From positions 1 to 64,000 of the forward strand of contig DAIPWT010000009.1 of NCBI GenBank assembly GCA_036783645.1: 64,000 bases of DNA, read 5' to 3'. The translations under genes and the position numbers were made by a program. Source of the stretch: UBA4732 sp002404095. Lineage in GTDB: Bacteria > Planctomycetota > Planctomycetia > Gemmatales > Gemmataceae. This document shows, one piece after another, positions 1 through 7,980 of this stretch. Under the pieces are notes generated by a model. It was not told where the DNA came from, did not search any database, and saw nothing but the letters and a program-made list of their open reading frames with translations. The number at the start of each line of letters is the position of its first letter. Position 1 is the first letter of the stretch.

Positions 1-557
1 TCGGTTTCGAGATCCGGCTGGCGACCAACGGAGCGGAAGCCGTCCAGGAGTTTGACCAATGGCGGCCCCATCTGATCCTGATGGATTTCCGCATGCCGGT
101 TATGGACGGCCATGAGGCGATCCGTCGGATCCGGGCCATGGCCGGCGGCGAGGACACCAAGATTATCGCTGTGACTGCCAGTGCGATGGACGAAAACCGC
201 CAGGAGTTGATGGAGATCGGCGCCGACGATTTTATCAGCAAGCCGTTCAGGGAAGGAGAGCTATTCCAGAAGATTCACGCCCAAGTGGGAGTGGAGTACG
301 TTTACGCCGAGCATCCCACAGCCGCGGCCCAGGAGGAAGCGGTCGAACTCACACCCGAGTCCCTGGCGTGTTTGCCCAAAGAACTCATCCGCCCGATGCG
401 TGAAGCCGTCATTACGGCGGATCTGGACCAGTTGCTGGTAAAGATTCAGGAGGTTGAAGCCCGCGATCCTAACATAGCCCAGGGGCTGCGACGGTTGGCG
501 GAAGGCTTTGAATATCAGAAGCTTCTTGATTTATTCGGTCGGGAGGACCTTCGGTGA
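1..557 (+). CDS. C-terminal part of a hybrid histidine kinase or response regulator (receiver domain), 5' end outside window
   Basis: The frame is open from the first bases of the window, so this is the end of a longer gene. It encodes most of a REC receiver domain: the phospho-acceptor Asp lies in LILMDFRMPVMDG, the switch Thr/Ser in IIAVTASAMDE, and the conserved Lys in DFISKPF. About 85 residues follow the receiver, ending in a helical tail that could be an Hpt-like or linker segment; no HELR-type His motif is visible in it. Such a C-terminal receiver is usual in hybrid sensor kinases of planctomycetes. The genes that follow on the same strand are also two-component proteins, so a common signalling cluster is likely, although 146 bases and a toxin-antitoxin pair separate them. 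Confidence 0.85.
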   Translation, partial: GFEIRLATNGAEAVQEFDQWRPHLILMDFRMPVMDGHEAIRRIRAMAGGEDTKIIAVTASAMDENRQELMEIGADDFISKPFREGELFQKIHAQVGVEYVYAEHPTAAAQEEAVELTPESLACLPKELIRPMREAVITADLDQLLVKIQEVEARDPNIAQGLRRLAEGFEYQKLLDLFGREDLR

Positions 558-703
558 GTTTGTTAAAACTTGTCGGGAGTATCCGTGAATCCGGAGCCGA
601 TTCGACGCGATGGGTTAAGAAGAAGATTGCGGGGAAGCAAGTCGGCGGGTAGCATCAAAACCGGGCTGAAGAGCCGCGGTCGCCGAAAGATAGGAGGTGC
701 ATC

Positions 704-964
704 ATGAACGTTGCGGAAGCGGAAAAGAACTTTGCCAAATTGGTGAACAAGGTCTACATCGAAGGCGTCAGCGTCGATCTTGAGCGCGACGACAAAGTAA
801 TCGCGCGTCTGACGCCGGCCGAGCCGAGGTCGCCCCTCACGGTCGGCGAGCTGAATGCGTTCTTGCACAGTCTTCCCTCGTTGGGCGATGATGCGGACGG
901 ATTTTCCCAGGACGTTCGCGCCCTCCGCGCCGAGTTTCCGGCGGAGGCCAACCCATGGGATTGA
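704..964 (+). CDS. Phd/YefM-like antitoxin
   Basis: An 86-residue acidic protein starts at ATG 704 after an AGGAGG-like ribosome site. Its N-terminus (MNVAEAEKNFAKLVNKVYIE) has the AxxxFxxLxxxV pattern of Phd/YefM antitoxins, and VIARLTPAE resembles the end of the Phd DNA-binding unit. The C-terminal half is acidic and probably disordered, as expected of the toxin-neutralising tail. Its last 10 bases overlap the start of a PIN-domain gene, the usual order for an antitoxin and toxin that are translated together. Autoregulation of the pair is expected from the family but no operator was identified. Confidence 0.75.
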   Translation: MNVAEAEKNFAKLVNKVYIEGVSVDLERDDKVIARLTPAEPRSPLTVGELNAFLHSLPSLGDDADGFSQDVRALRAEFPAEANPWD

Positions 965-1377
965 TGGTTGACACGAACGTCTTTATTCGCTTCGAGAAAA
1001 GCGGCAAGCCGATCGACTTTTCCTCATGGGAGAGTTCTCAAAAGGTCTACATCAGCGTCGTGATCGTGTCCGAATTGCTGATGGGAGTTCACCGCGCGAA
1101 CACGGAAGAGCGCCGGCAACGCCGGTCGGCCTTCGTCGAAGCCGTCATCTCTGGTGTCGGCGTGCTGGACTTTACCCTTCCCGCCGCGCGCGTTCATGCC
1201 GAAATCTATGCCGAACTTGTGAAGAATGGGCAAATGATCGGCGCAAACGATTTGATCATCGCGGCTACGGCTCATTGTCATGATTTGTCGGTATTGACCG
1301 AAAATGTCCAGGAGTTTTCGCGAGTACCTGGTTTGCGAGTGATTCCGTTCGTCCCTATCCCTGGAGCAGGCCATTGA
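955..1377 (+). CDS. vapC: PIN-domain toxin, VapC-like
   Basis: This 140-residue protein has the acidic residues of a PIN-domain ribonuclease: Asp near the N-terminus in MVDTNVFIRF, Glu in VIVSELLMGVHRA, Asp in IGANDLIIAATA and a last acidic residue near LTENVQEFSRVPGL. VapC toxins of this family cleave RNA, often tRNA, when freed from their antitoxin. The start overlaps the upstream antitoxin gene by 10 bases. Its TGA stop overlaps the ATG of the next gene as TGATG, so the toxin is also positioned for translational coupling with a histidine kinase. The true start could be the internal ATG at 964 (MVDTN). Confidence 0.85.
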   Translation: MGLMVDTNVFIRFEKSGKPIDFSSWESSQKVYISVVIVSELLMGVHRANTEERRQRRSAFVEAVISGVGVLDFTLPAARVHAEIYAELVKNGQMIGANDLIIAATAHCHDLSVLTENVQEFSRVPGLRVIPFVPIPGAGH

Positions 1378-2984
1378 TGAATCCGCAGAAGCCTAAAACC
1401 GGCGCCAGGCAACCCGCCAGCATCTTGGTGGTAGACGACACCCCTGCCAATCTCCAGGTATTGGCCGGCATGCTCAAGGACCGCGGATATAAAGTCCGCC
1501 CCGTTCCCAGCGGCAAGCTGGCGCTGCTGGCGGCGCGACGCGATCCCCCGGACTTGATCCTGCTGGACATCCATATGCCGGAGATGAACGGCTACGAGGT
1601 GTGCGAACACCTCAAAGCCGACGACAAGCTCAAGGGGATTCCCGTCATCTTCATCAGCGCCCTCACCGAACAGTTGGACAAAGTGAAGGCGTTTGCCATC
1701 GGCGGGGTGGATTACCTCACCAAGCCGTTTCAGATAGAAGAACTGCACGCCCGCGTCGAAACGCACCTGAAGCTCCGCCGCCTGCAAATCGAGTTGGAGG
1801 AGACCAACGCGCGACTGGCGAAGGCCAACGGCGTGCTGTGCCGCAAGCAAGAGGAGTTGTCGGACCTGCACCACCGCAAGGACGAGTTCTTGGCGATGCT
1901 CAGTCACGAACTCCGCAACCCCCTTGCCCCCATCCTCAACGCCGTGCATCTCCTGCGCCTCCAGAAGAACGAGAACCAACTCCAGCATCAAGCCCGCACC
2001 ATCATCGAGCGTCAAGTGACTCAATTGACTCGTCTGGTGGATGACCTGATGGAAGTGTCCCGCATTACGACCGGCAGGGTTCAGCTTCGCCATGATCGGG
2101 TCGTCGTGAGCAGCATCGTGGAACGTGCGGTGGAGACGGCCCGCCCGCTAATGGACCAACGCGGGCATGAACTCACGGTGTCGCTGCCGCCGCAACCGAT
2201 CTGGCTGAACGCTGACGCCGCCCGGCTGCAACAGGTGGTCGTCAACTTGCTCACCAACGCCGCCAAGTACACGGCTGACGGCGGACGCATTTGGCTGTCC
2301 GTACAGCAGGAAGGCGGCGAGTGTGTGTTGCGATTGCGGGATACGGGCGTCGGCATCGCCCCCGAGATCCTGCCCCGTATCTTCGACCTGTTCACGCAGG
2401 CGGAACGGTCGCTGGACCGCTCACAAGGCGGGTTGGGCATCGGGCTGGCTTTGGTGCACCGGCTGGTGGAAATGCACCAGGGGAGGGTGGAGGCTTACAG
2501 TGCTTTGGGACAGGGAAGCGAGTTCGTCGTGCGTCTGCCGGTGGCGCCGGCTCCCGCGCCGCCGCCGCCATCGACCTCCAAAGAAACCGCCGAGCCGACC
2601 GGACCGTCCTTGCGGGTACTCGTTGTGGATGACAACGTGGATACGGCTCAGACTTTGGCGATGCTATTGAAGACGTCGGGGCATGATGTTCGGACGGCTC
2701 ACACCGGGCCGAACGCACTGGAAGCGACCCTCGACTACCAACCGAACGTGGTGCTGTTGGACATTGGCTTGCCGGGACTGAACGGCTATGAGGTAGCGAA
2801 ACGGATACGGCAGCAACCCGTTCTCCACAACATCGTGCTTGTCGCCATGACGGGGTATGGACAGGAGACAGACCGCCAGCTTTCGCAAGAATCGGGGTTC
2901 GATCACCACTTGGTTAAGCCCGCCGACTTCGGCAAGGTGCAACAAATTTTGGCGACCATCTCGGAGAAGGCGAGCCCCCATTGA
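1377..2984 (+). CDS. Hybrid sensor histidine kinase (REC-HisKA-HATPase-REC)
   Basis: A 535-residue cytoplasmic hybrid kinase with no membrane segments. Domains in order are a receiver (about 16-130, phospho-acceptor Asp64 in LLDIHMPEMNG), a short coiled coil (130-165), HisKA with the phosphorylated His near residue 177 in LSHELRNPLAP, an HATPase_c domain (about 285-395; NLLTNAAKYT, DTGVGIAPE, GGLGIGLAL) and a C-terminal receiver (about 415-530, Asp462 in LLDIGLPGLNG). A phosphate is probably relayed within the protein or to it from another kinase through the first receiver. The ATG at 1377 overlaps the vapC stop and is preferred to the TTG at 1374. The stop overlaps the next start by four bases, giving a coupled pair with the phosphatase that follows. 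Confidence 0.93.
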   Translation: MNPQKPKTGARQPASILVVDDTPANLQVLAGMLKDRGYKVRPVPSGKLALLAARRDPPDLILLDIHMPEMNGYEVCEHLKADDKLKGIPVIFISALTEQLDKVKAFAIGGVDYLTKPFQIEELHARVETHLKLRRLQIELEETNARLAKANGVLCRKQEELSDLHHRKDEFLAMLSHELRNPLAPILNAVHLLRLQKNENQLQHQARTIIERQVTQLTRLVDDLMEVSRITTGRVQLRHDRVVVSSIVERAVETARPLMDQRGHELTVSLPPQPIWLNADAARLQQVVVNLLTNAAKYTADGGRIWLSVQQEGGECVLRLRDTGVGIAPEILPRIFDLFTQAERSLDRSQGGLGIGLALVHRLVEMHQGRVEAYSALGQGSEFVVRLPVAPAPAPPPPSTSKETAEPTGPSLRVLVVDDNVDTAQTLAMLLKTSGHDVRTAHTGPNALEATLDYQPNVVLLDIGLPGLNGYEVAKRIRQQPVLHNIVLVAMTGYGQETDRQLSQESGFDHHLVKPADFGKVQQILATISEKASPH

Positions 2985-4213
2985 ATACGGAGAAACCTAA
3001 AAACGGCGGCGAGCAGCCCGCCAGCATCTTGGTCGTGGACGACACCCCCGCCAATCTCCAGGTGCTGACCGGAATGCTCAAGGATCGCGGCTACAAGGTC
3101 CGGCCGGTTCCGAGCGGCAAGTTGGCGCTGCTGGCGGCGCGGAAGGCGCCGCCGGACCTGATCCTGCTGGACATCAATATGCCGGAAATGAACGGCTATG
3201 AGGTCTGCCAGCACTTGAAAGCCGATGAGGTTCTCTGGGGAATTCCCGTCATCTTCATCAGCGCCCTCAACGAGAACCTCGACAAGGTGAATGCGTTCGC
3301 CCTCGGCGGCGTTGATTACATCACCAAGCCGTTTCAGATGGAGGAATTGCACGCCCGCGTCGAGACGCATCTGAAACTCCGCCGCCTGCAGGTCGAGTTG
3401 GAGGAGGCCAACGCGCGCTTGGAGAGGGTCAACGGTCGGATGTCGCGCGACCTGGCGACGGCGGCGAAGATCCAGAAGACGTTCCTACCCCGCGCCGCGC
3501 TGAGCGTTCCGGGCGCGGAGTTCGCCTGGTGCTGCCGGCCCTGCGACGAACTGGCCGGCGATGGGCTGAACATCATCCCTCTCGGCGGTGGGAAGGTTGG
3601 CCTCTACATCCTGGACGTAAGCGGCCACGGCGTCTCGTCGGCCTTGCTGTCGGTGACGCTCAGTCGTCTCCTCTCGCCGCCGTCGGAGCCGTCCTCGATC
3701 CTGATCCGGGATCGAAACGTCCTCGATCCGCTCGACGTAACGCCGCCCGCCGAGGTCGCCGACCGCCTGAACCGGCTCTTCCCCTATGACACGGCGACCG
3801 AGCAGTTCGCCACGCTCATGTATGGGGTTCTGGACGTTTCGACCGGGGATTTCCGCCATGTTTCCGCGGGCCACCCCGGACCCTTGCATCTCCTCGCCGG
3901 CAGGCCCCCGGCGATCCTCGAAAGCCCGGGGTTTCCGATCAGCCTGGCGGAAGACGCCTACGAGGAGCAGTGCGTCCATCTGGGGCCGGGGGACCGGCTC
4001 TATCTCTACTCCGACGGCGTCCCCGATGCGATGAACCCCAGCGGCGAGCGCTTCGGCGACGCCCGGCTCATGGAGGCGATCAGCCGAGGCCGGGCCGAAC
4101 CGCTACAGGAGGGGATCGCCAGTCTGCTGGCGGGGATCATGCGGTGGAGTGGAAGCGAAAAGCCGCAAGATGACATTTCCCTTGTGGCCGTCGAGATTGT
4201 CCCGGCGGAATAA
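2981..4213 (+). CDS. Response regulator with PP2C/SpoIIE (RsbU-type) phosphatase output
   Basis: A 410-residue protein starts at TTG 2981, overlapping the preceding stop (TTGA). The receiver (residues 16-130, Asp64 in LLDINMPEMNG, KPFQ lysine) is nearly identical to that of the hybrid kinase next door. A coiled-coil linker follows (about 130-165) and then a PPM/SpoIIE phosphatase domain (about 170-405) with Asp-rich metal motifs in DELAGDGLNI and YILDVSGHGVSSAL, GHPGPLHLL, LYSDGVPDAMN and a final DDISLVAVE. Proteins of this kind dephosphorylate anti-sigma-factor antagonists in partner-switching cascades. Translational coupling suggests that the upstream kinase controls its phosphorylation; no anti-sigma partner lies in the window. 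Confidence 0.92.
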   Translation: MNTEKPKNGGEQPASILVVDDTPANLQVLTGMLKDRGYKVRPVPSGKLALLAARKAPPDLILLDINMPEMNGYEVCQHLKADEVLWGIPVIFISALNENLDKVNAFALGGVDYITKPFQMEELHARVETHLKLRRLQVELEEANARLERVNGRMSRDLATAAKIQKTFLPRAALSVPGAEFAWCCRPCDELAGDGLNIIPLGGGKVGLYILDVSGHGVSSALLSVTLSRLLSPPSEPSSILIRDRNVLDPLDVTPPAEVADRLNRLFPYDTATEQFATLMYGVLDVSTGDFRHVSAGHPGPLHLLAGRPPAILESPGFPISLAEDAYEEQCVHLGPGDRLYLYSDGVPDAMNPSGERFGDARLMEAISRGRAEPLQEGIASLLAGIMRWSGSEKPQDDISLVAVEIVPAE

Positions 4214-4235
4214 ACCCCTGTAGTATTTACACAAG

Positions 4236-4382
4236 TGGGTGCCATGCTTTCGCGGCCTCTATCCGCACCGGGCAGCCGCTCGAACTGCCGCGAAAGCATG
4301 AGTGCCCGCTTGGGAATCGTGCTTTCGCGGGGTTGGGACGGGACAAGGATTTGGGACCGGCCCGCGAAAGCATGGCACCCCG
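4236..4382. repeat. Palindromic element, family E (GGGTGCCATGCTTTCGCGG)
   Basis: The left end GGGTGCCATGCTTTCGCGG is matched by its reverse complement at the right end, with two further internal copies of the CTTTCGCGG core. A second copy of the family lies at 42581-42730. The unit is flanked here by TAGTATTTACACAAG on the left and its inverted near-copy (CTTGTGTAGAAACTA) on the right. It fills the gap between two converging genes. Confidence 0.85.
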
Positions 4383-4453
4383 ATTCTAATAAGTACTTGT
4401 GTAGAAACTAATGTGATAAACCCGCCGGCTCGCCTCCGATTTGATATCGTCTC

Positions 4454-5950
4454 TTAGCCGTGCGTCGCCTCGAATACCTGCCCTTTCCACGCCGACATGT
4501 CCAAATACAACCCGTGCGCCCCAAGGTCGTCGCCGTCGCGCTGGTAATTCGCATCGCCCATCAAATCGCGCAGCAACCACTCCCCGCCGCGCCATTCGTC
4601 CGCCGGCAATTCCAGGTAACATTGCCCCTGTGTAAGACCGTAATTGACGCAAATAAGTAATCGGCGGCCTGCGTCGTCGTTCCAGGCGAAGGCGATGAAG
4701 CGGTCCCAAGTTGGATTGCCGTCCCACGCCTGCCGGCACGACAACAGCCGCCAACGGCCGTTGCGCACTTCCGGCCGCTTCAGGCAGGCGAGCAGCCGTT
4801 CGTAAAAAGCCGCGACCGCCGCGTCGGGCGCTTCGACGGCGCGCCGCGCCAAGTGGATCGACGTTCGCAAGCGCCGGCCGGTAAACTGGCCGTCGTGAAA
4901 GAAGCGCAGGCCCGGCGTCAGGAACGTCACCAGAGCCGCCGCCTCGCGCTGGCCCGGTGGGAACACCGCCGCGGCGCGATCTTCGTCGTGGTTCTCCATG
5001 AATCGCGCGCAGCGCTTTTGAAAATCGAGGCCGGCGTTCAAGTGGCCGCGAACCCCCAACGCATCGCCGCCGTGTAAGCGGTCGTACAGTCGCTTATCGT
5101 AGGTGTAGTTGAAACCCTGTTCTTGTAACGCCCATTCGCGATCCCAATAGACCTCAGCTAAGAATTGGAAATCGGGCCGCCGCGCCCGCACAGCGGCGAC
5201 GGCCTCGGGCCAGAACAATCCGTCCGCCGGGGCGGCGCCGTCAGCCGGCCGCGAATGATCGCCCCACGTCCGGGCGATGACGTCCGGCAGCAGCAGCATC
5301 GCCATGTCGCAACGCACGCCGTCGCAGCGCTCGGCGATTGCCTTCAATTCTTCGATCATCGCCTGGCGTAGTCCGGGATGCCGATAGTTCAATTGCAGCG
5401 TGTCAGGCCAGCCGGCGAAGTACGGATCGCGTCCATGCGCCAACACGGTGTAACCACGGCCGGTCTGGATGCGTCGATAATTTTGCGGCTCGCGGGCGAG
5501 GTCGTCGTCGGAGCCGTGGATGTAATACTCCGGGTGGGATTGGGTCCAAGGGTGATCGAGGGCGGTGTGATTGGGCACGAAATCAAGCATCAAGCGAAGG
5601 CCGCGCCCTCGCAGCCGGTCGCGCAGCCGCGCCAGCGCCGCGTCGCCGCCGAAGTCCGTATGGACGCGATACGCGCACACGGCGAACGGCGAGCCGCATA
5701 CGTCGGCCTCGGTGAAGCCCGGCAACTCCTCGGCGAAGTGGCGGCGCCAGTCCGCATTCTCGCGGGTGATTTGCCGGCCGGCCGGCCCCGTCTGCCAGGC
5801 GCCTAGCATCCAAACCCAATCGAACCCCTGCGCCGCCAGCCGGTCGAGCACCGCGTCCGGCAGATCGTCGAGCGTGGCGCGTGCGGCGATTTCTCCCAGT
5901 ATTATGCGGGTATTCAACTCCATCAAGGAGGGATAAAGGGTGTTTGTCAT
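4454..5950 (-). CDS. GH13 alpha-amylase family glycosidase
   Basis: A 498-residue protein with the (beta/alpha)8 signatures of glycoside hydrolase family 13: region I DFVPNHT (about 123-129), nucleophile Asp215 in GVRCDMAML, acid/base Glu266 in FLAEVYWD, and the transition-state Asp322 in MENHDEDR. No signal peptide is present, so it should act on a cytoplasmic alpha-glucan or maltosaccharide. It is shorter than many GH13 enzymes and the beta-sandwich C domain (about 430-498) is brief. The start MTNTLYPSLMELNTR is followed by the catalytic barrel within 15 residues; the Met at residue 10 is an alternative start. It lies alone between palindromes of two families, and substrate specificity cannot be read from the sequence. 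Confidence 0.9.
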   Translation of the reverse strand: MTNTLYPSLMELNTRIILGEIAARATLDDLPDAVLDRLAAQGFDWVWMLGAWQTGPAGRQITRENADWRRHFAEELPGFTEADVCGSPFAVCAYRVHTDFGGDAALARLRDRLRGRGLRLMLDFVPNHTALDHPWTQSHPEYYIHGSDDDLAREPQNYRRIQTGRGYTVLAHGRDPYFAGWPDTLQLNYRHPGLRQAMIEELKAIAERCDGVRCDMAMLLLPDVIARTWGDHSRPADGAAPADGLFWPEAVAAVRARRPDFQFLAEVYWDREWALQEQGFNYTYDKRLYDRLHGGDALGVRGHLNAGLDFQKRCARFMENHDEDRAAAVFPPGQREAAALVTFLTPGLRFFHDGQFTGRRLRTSIHLARRAVEAPDAAVAAFYERLLACLKRPEVRNGRWRLLSCRQAWDGNPTWDRFIAFAWNDDAGRRLLICVNYGLTQGQCYLELPADEWRGGEWLLRDLMGDANYQRDGDDLGAHGLYLDMSAWKGQVFEATHG

Positions 5951-5972
5951 GAGCGGTCTCTCAGACTCTGTA

Positions 5973-6049
5973 CCGAAAGGGCGGGGAAACCCCCGCCCCT
6001 ACCGAGGGAAATCGCTGTAGGGGCGGGGTTTCCCCGCCCTTTGCGGTCG
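5973..6049. repeat. Palindromic element, family B (AAAGGGCGGGGAAACCCC)
   Basis: Two inverted arms (AAAGGGCGGGGAAACCCC and its complement) separated by a short loop form a very stable hairpin between the amylase start and the argC stop. A second copy is at 16188-16279. Confidence 0.88.
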
Positions 6050-6054
6050 GCCTC

Positions 6055-7068
6055 TCACAACAAGGCGGTGCGTTCGTCGAAGCCGTACATGAGGTTGAAG
6101 TTTTGTACGGCCACGCCGCTGGCGCCGCGAATCAGGTTGTCCAGGCACGCCAGCACGACGATGCGCCCGCGCACCACGCGCACAGTTACGTCAAAGAAGT
6201 TGGTCCCCGTGCAATCCTTGGTGGCCGGTAGTCGCTCCACTACGCGCACAAATGGAGCGCGGGCGTAGTAGCCGCGATACAGATCGAGCAACTCGGCCTC
6301 GGACGATTGGCGACGCGGCGTGGCGTAGATAGTGGAGAAGATGCCGCGGTCCATCGGAATGAGATGCGGCGTGAACAGCACCTCGACCGGCTCGCCGGCC
6401 ACGTCGGTCAGCACCTGTTCGATCTCCGGCGTGTGGCGGTGTTTGCCGACCATGTAAGCGGCGACGCTTTCATTGCACTCGGGGAAATGGGTAGTCAGCT
6501 TGGGCGTACGGCCGGCGCCGGAGACGCCGGTCTTGCTGTCGATAATAACGCCGCGCGGTTCTAGATAGCCGCCGGCGGCCAGCGGGGCCAGGCCGAGAAT
6601 GCCGTTCTGCGAATGGCAACCGGGGTTGGCAACAAGCTGGGCCGAGACGATTTCCTCGCCGTACACCTCCGGCAAGCCGTAGACCGCTTGGGTGAGATGC
6701 GCAAGGTCTTCGTGACTGGCGCCGTACCATTGGGCGTAGACGTTGGGATCGCGGAGGCGGTAGTCGGCGCTGAGGTCGATGACGCGGAGGCCGTGGCGCA
6801 ACAGCGACGGCAGGACGCTCATGCTGGCGCCGTGCGGCAGGCAGCTGAAGACGCACTGGACGCCGCGGGCCAGCAGTCGGTCGGCGTGAAACGGCTCGCA
6901 GCGGAGGTCGATGCGGTGGGCGAGGCTGGGGTGCAGATCGGCGACGAGCGGGGCGTCGTCCTGGCGCGAGGTGACGGCGGCGATCTCGACGTGCGGATGG
7001 CGCAAGAGGATTTTAATGAGTTCGAGGGCGGTGTAACCGGAGCCGCCGAGGATGGCCGCCTTTATCAT
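6055..7068 (-). CDS. argC: N-acetyl-gamma-glutamyl-phosphate reductase
   Basis: This 337-residue enzyme reduces N-acetylglutamyl phosphate to the semialdehyde in arginine synthesis using NADPH. The N-terminal Rossmann motif is AAILGGSGYTALELIKIL, the catalytic Cys151 lies in ANPGCHSQ, and the domain VTRTPKL-like loop is GAGRTPKLTTHFPE. The start is placed at ATG 7068 because the glycine-rich loop follows at once; the ten residues upstream of it have no family counterpart. The residues after the catalytic Cys are HSQ where most ArgC proteins have YPT, which is unusual, but the rest of the protein is normal. No other arginine gene is nearby, which fits the scattered biosynthetic genes of planctomycetes. 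Confidence 0.94.
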   Translation of the reverse strand: MIKAAILGGSGYTALELIKILLRHPHVEIAAVTSRQDDAPLVADLHPSLAHRIDLRCEPFHADRLLARGVQCVFSCLPHGASMSVLPSLLRHGLRVIDLSADYRLRDPNVYAQWYGASHEDLAHLTQAVYGLPEVYGEEIVSAQLVANPGCHSQNGILGLAPLAAGGYLEPRGVIIDSKTGVSGAGRTPKLTTHFPECNESVAAYMVGKHRHTPEIEQVLTDVAGEPVEVLFTPHLIPMDRGIFSTIYATPRRQSSEAELLDLYRGYYARAPFVRVVERLPATKDCTGTNFFDVTVRVVRGRIVVLACLDNLIRGASGVAVQNFNLMYGFDERTALL

Positions 7069-7153
7069 TCGCGTATGTCCGTTGTTCAGGGCGAGCAACT
7101 ATCGCCTGTCTCTGTTTCATGTACTAGAGTTCTAGCGTACCGCGCCGGTTCGC

Positions 7154-7621
7154 TTGGAGAAGAGAGGATTTGTGGCGATGCCAATTGCTATGTTTGCGAC
7201 CACCACGGTTTTTGCCGTGGCGAAGCCTACCGGCCTGTGGGCAATCTTCTTCCTACCCCTGGGCTTGGTGGTCTGGCTGTTATTGCGCGGACTTTTACGA
7301 TCCGAAAAAGCCGAAGGATTTGTCCAGCCCGTTCTCTGGTTTTTTGCTGGGACAGGCGTGGTTGGCGTCGTCATAGGAGGAATCGTTTTAGCGGTAGGCG
7401 AGTATTCCAGACACGGCCTGAGAGTCTCGCAGGACGGCCTTGTCTTGCTCGCCCTTTTGGGGATGCTCGCCGTTGCTGGGGGGCTACTCTGGGTCGCGAG
7501 GACGACGGAAGGAAGTCATATCCTCGCTATGGCATGGCTATTCTACAGAGTCGTTCCGGTGGTCCTCATCGTCAGTCTATTTGTGGTCTATGTCCTGTTC
7601 GGTCCTCCACGACACCGTTAA
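7154..7621 (+). CDS. Hypothetical small integral membrane protein
   Basis: A 155-residue protein with about four hydrophobic spans (roughly 8-22, 28-46, 60-82, 92-112, with a further one near the C-terminus at 128-150), divided by short charged loops. No domain was recognised. It is transcribed divergently from argC. The start could be ATG 7154 or the Met at residue 9 (7178). The consistent hydrophobic pattern supports a real inner-membrane protein, but its function is unknown. Confidence 0.6.
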   Translation: MEKRGFVAMPIAMFATTTVFAVAKPTGLWAIFFLPLGLVVWLLLRGLLRSEKAEGFVQPVLWFFAGTGVVGVVIGGIVLAVGEYSRHGLRVSQDGLVLLALLGMLAVAGGLLWVARTTEGSHILAMAWLFYRVVPVVLIVSLFVVYVLFGPPRHR

Positions 7622-7645
7622 GCGCCGCGGGCTACGACCAGGGCG

Positions 7646-7876
7646 TCACAAAGCCTCTCCGTCTTGGGCGGTATAAATGTCCTCGCCCTCTTCGAGCCAG
7701 AAATCGAAAGAGCCGCCCGTATCAGCCAGCCGCATGACATCCAGAGTAGAAACGTCTCCTTCGTCGAGTTCCAGTTCGACCGGCTCGCATCGCCGCGCCA
7801 ACTCTAGTAGGCGCTCCAACTCTTGCCTTGGTACGACCGCTTGATCGCCGATCATATGGGCGTGAATGGTTGTCAT
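7646..7876 (-). CDS. Small acidic protein, possible antitoxin-like
   Basis: A 76-residue acidic protein (MTTIHAHMIGDQAVVPRQEL...). The N-terminal strand followed by VVPRQELERLLELA resembles the DNA-binding half of Phd-like antitoxins, and the acidic tail would fit such a role. No toxin gene follows it: downstream is the convergent membrane protein. It is divergent from the Ser/Thr kinase at 7981. The assignment is tentative, but codon use and an ATG with a short upstream purine run support a real gene. Confidence 0.6.
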   Translation of the reverse strand: MTTIHAHMIGDQAVVPRQELERLLELARRCEPVELELDEGDVSTLDVMRLADTGGSFDFWLEEGEDIYTAQDGEAL

Positions 7877-7980
7877 GCCAACATTCCTTAACTTTACGAG
7901 GGCCAGAAAGTTTGGAGCGGCGTCCAGCTGGCTCGCGCTCTATTATACGGGAAACGCGATCGCGCCTTCCCGAGGGACAC

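Noticed and set aside
1278..2093. 271-residue minus-strand frame
   Set aside because: Antisense shadow of the hybrid kinase; a nearly identical shadow exists over the duplicated receiver, which explains its apparent conservation.
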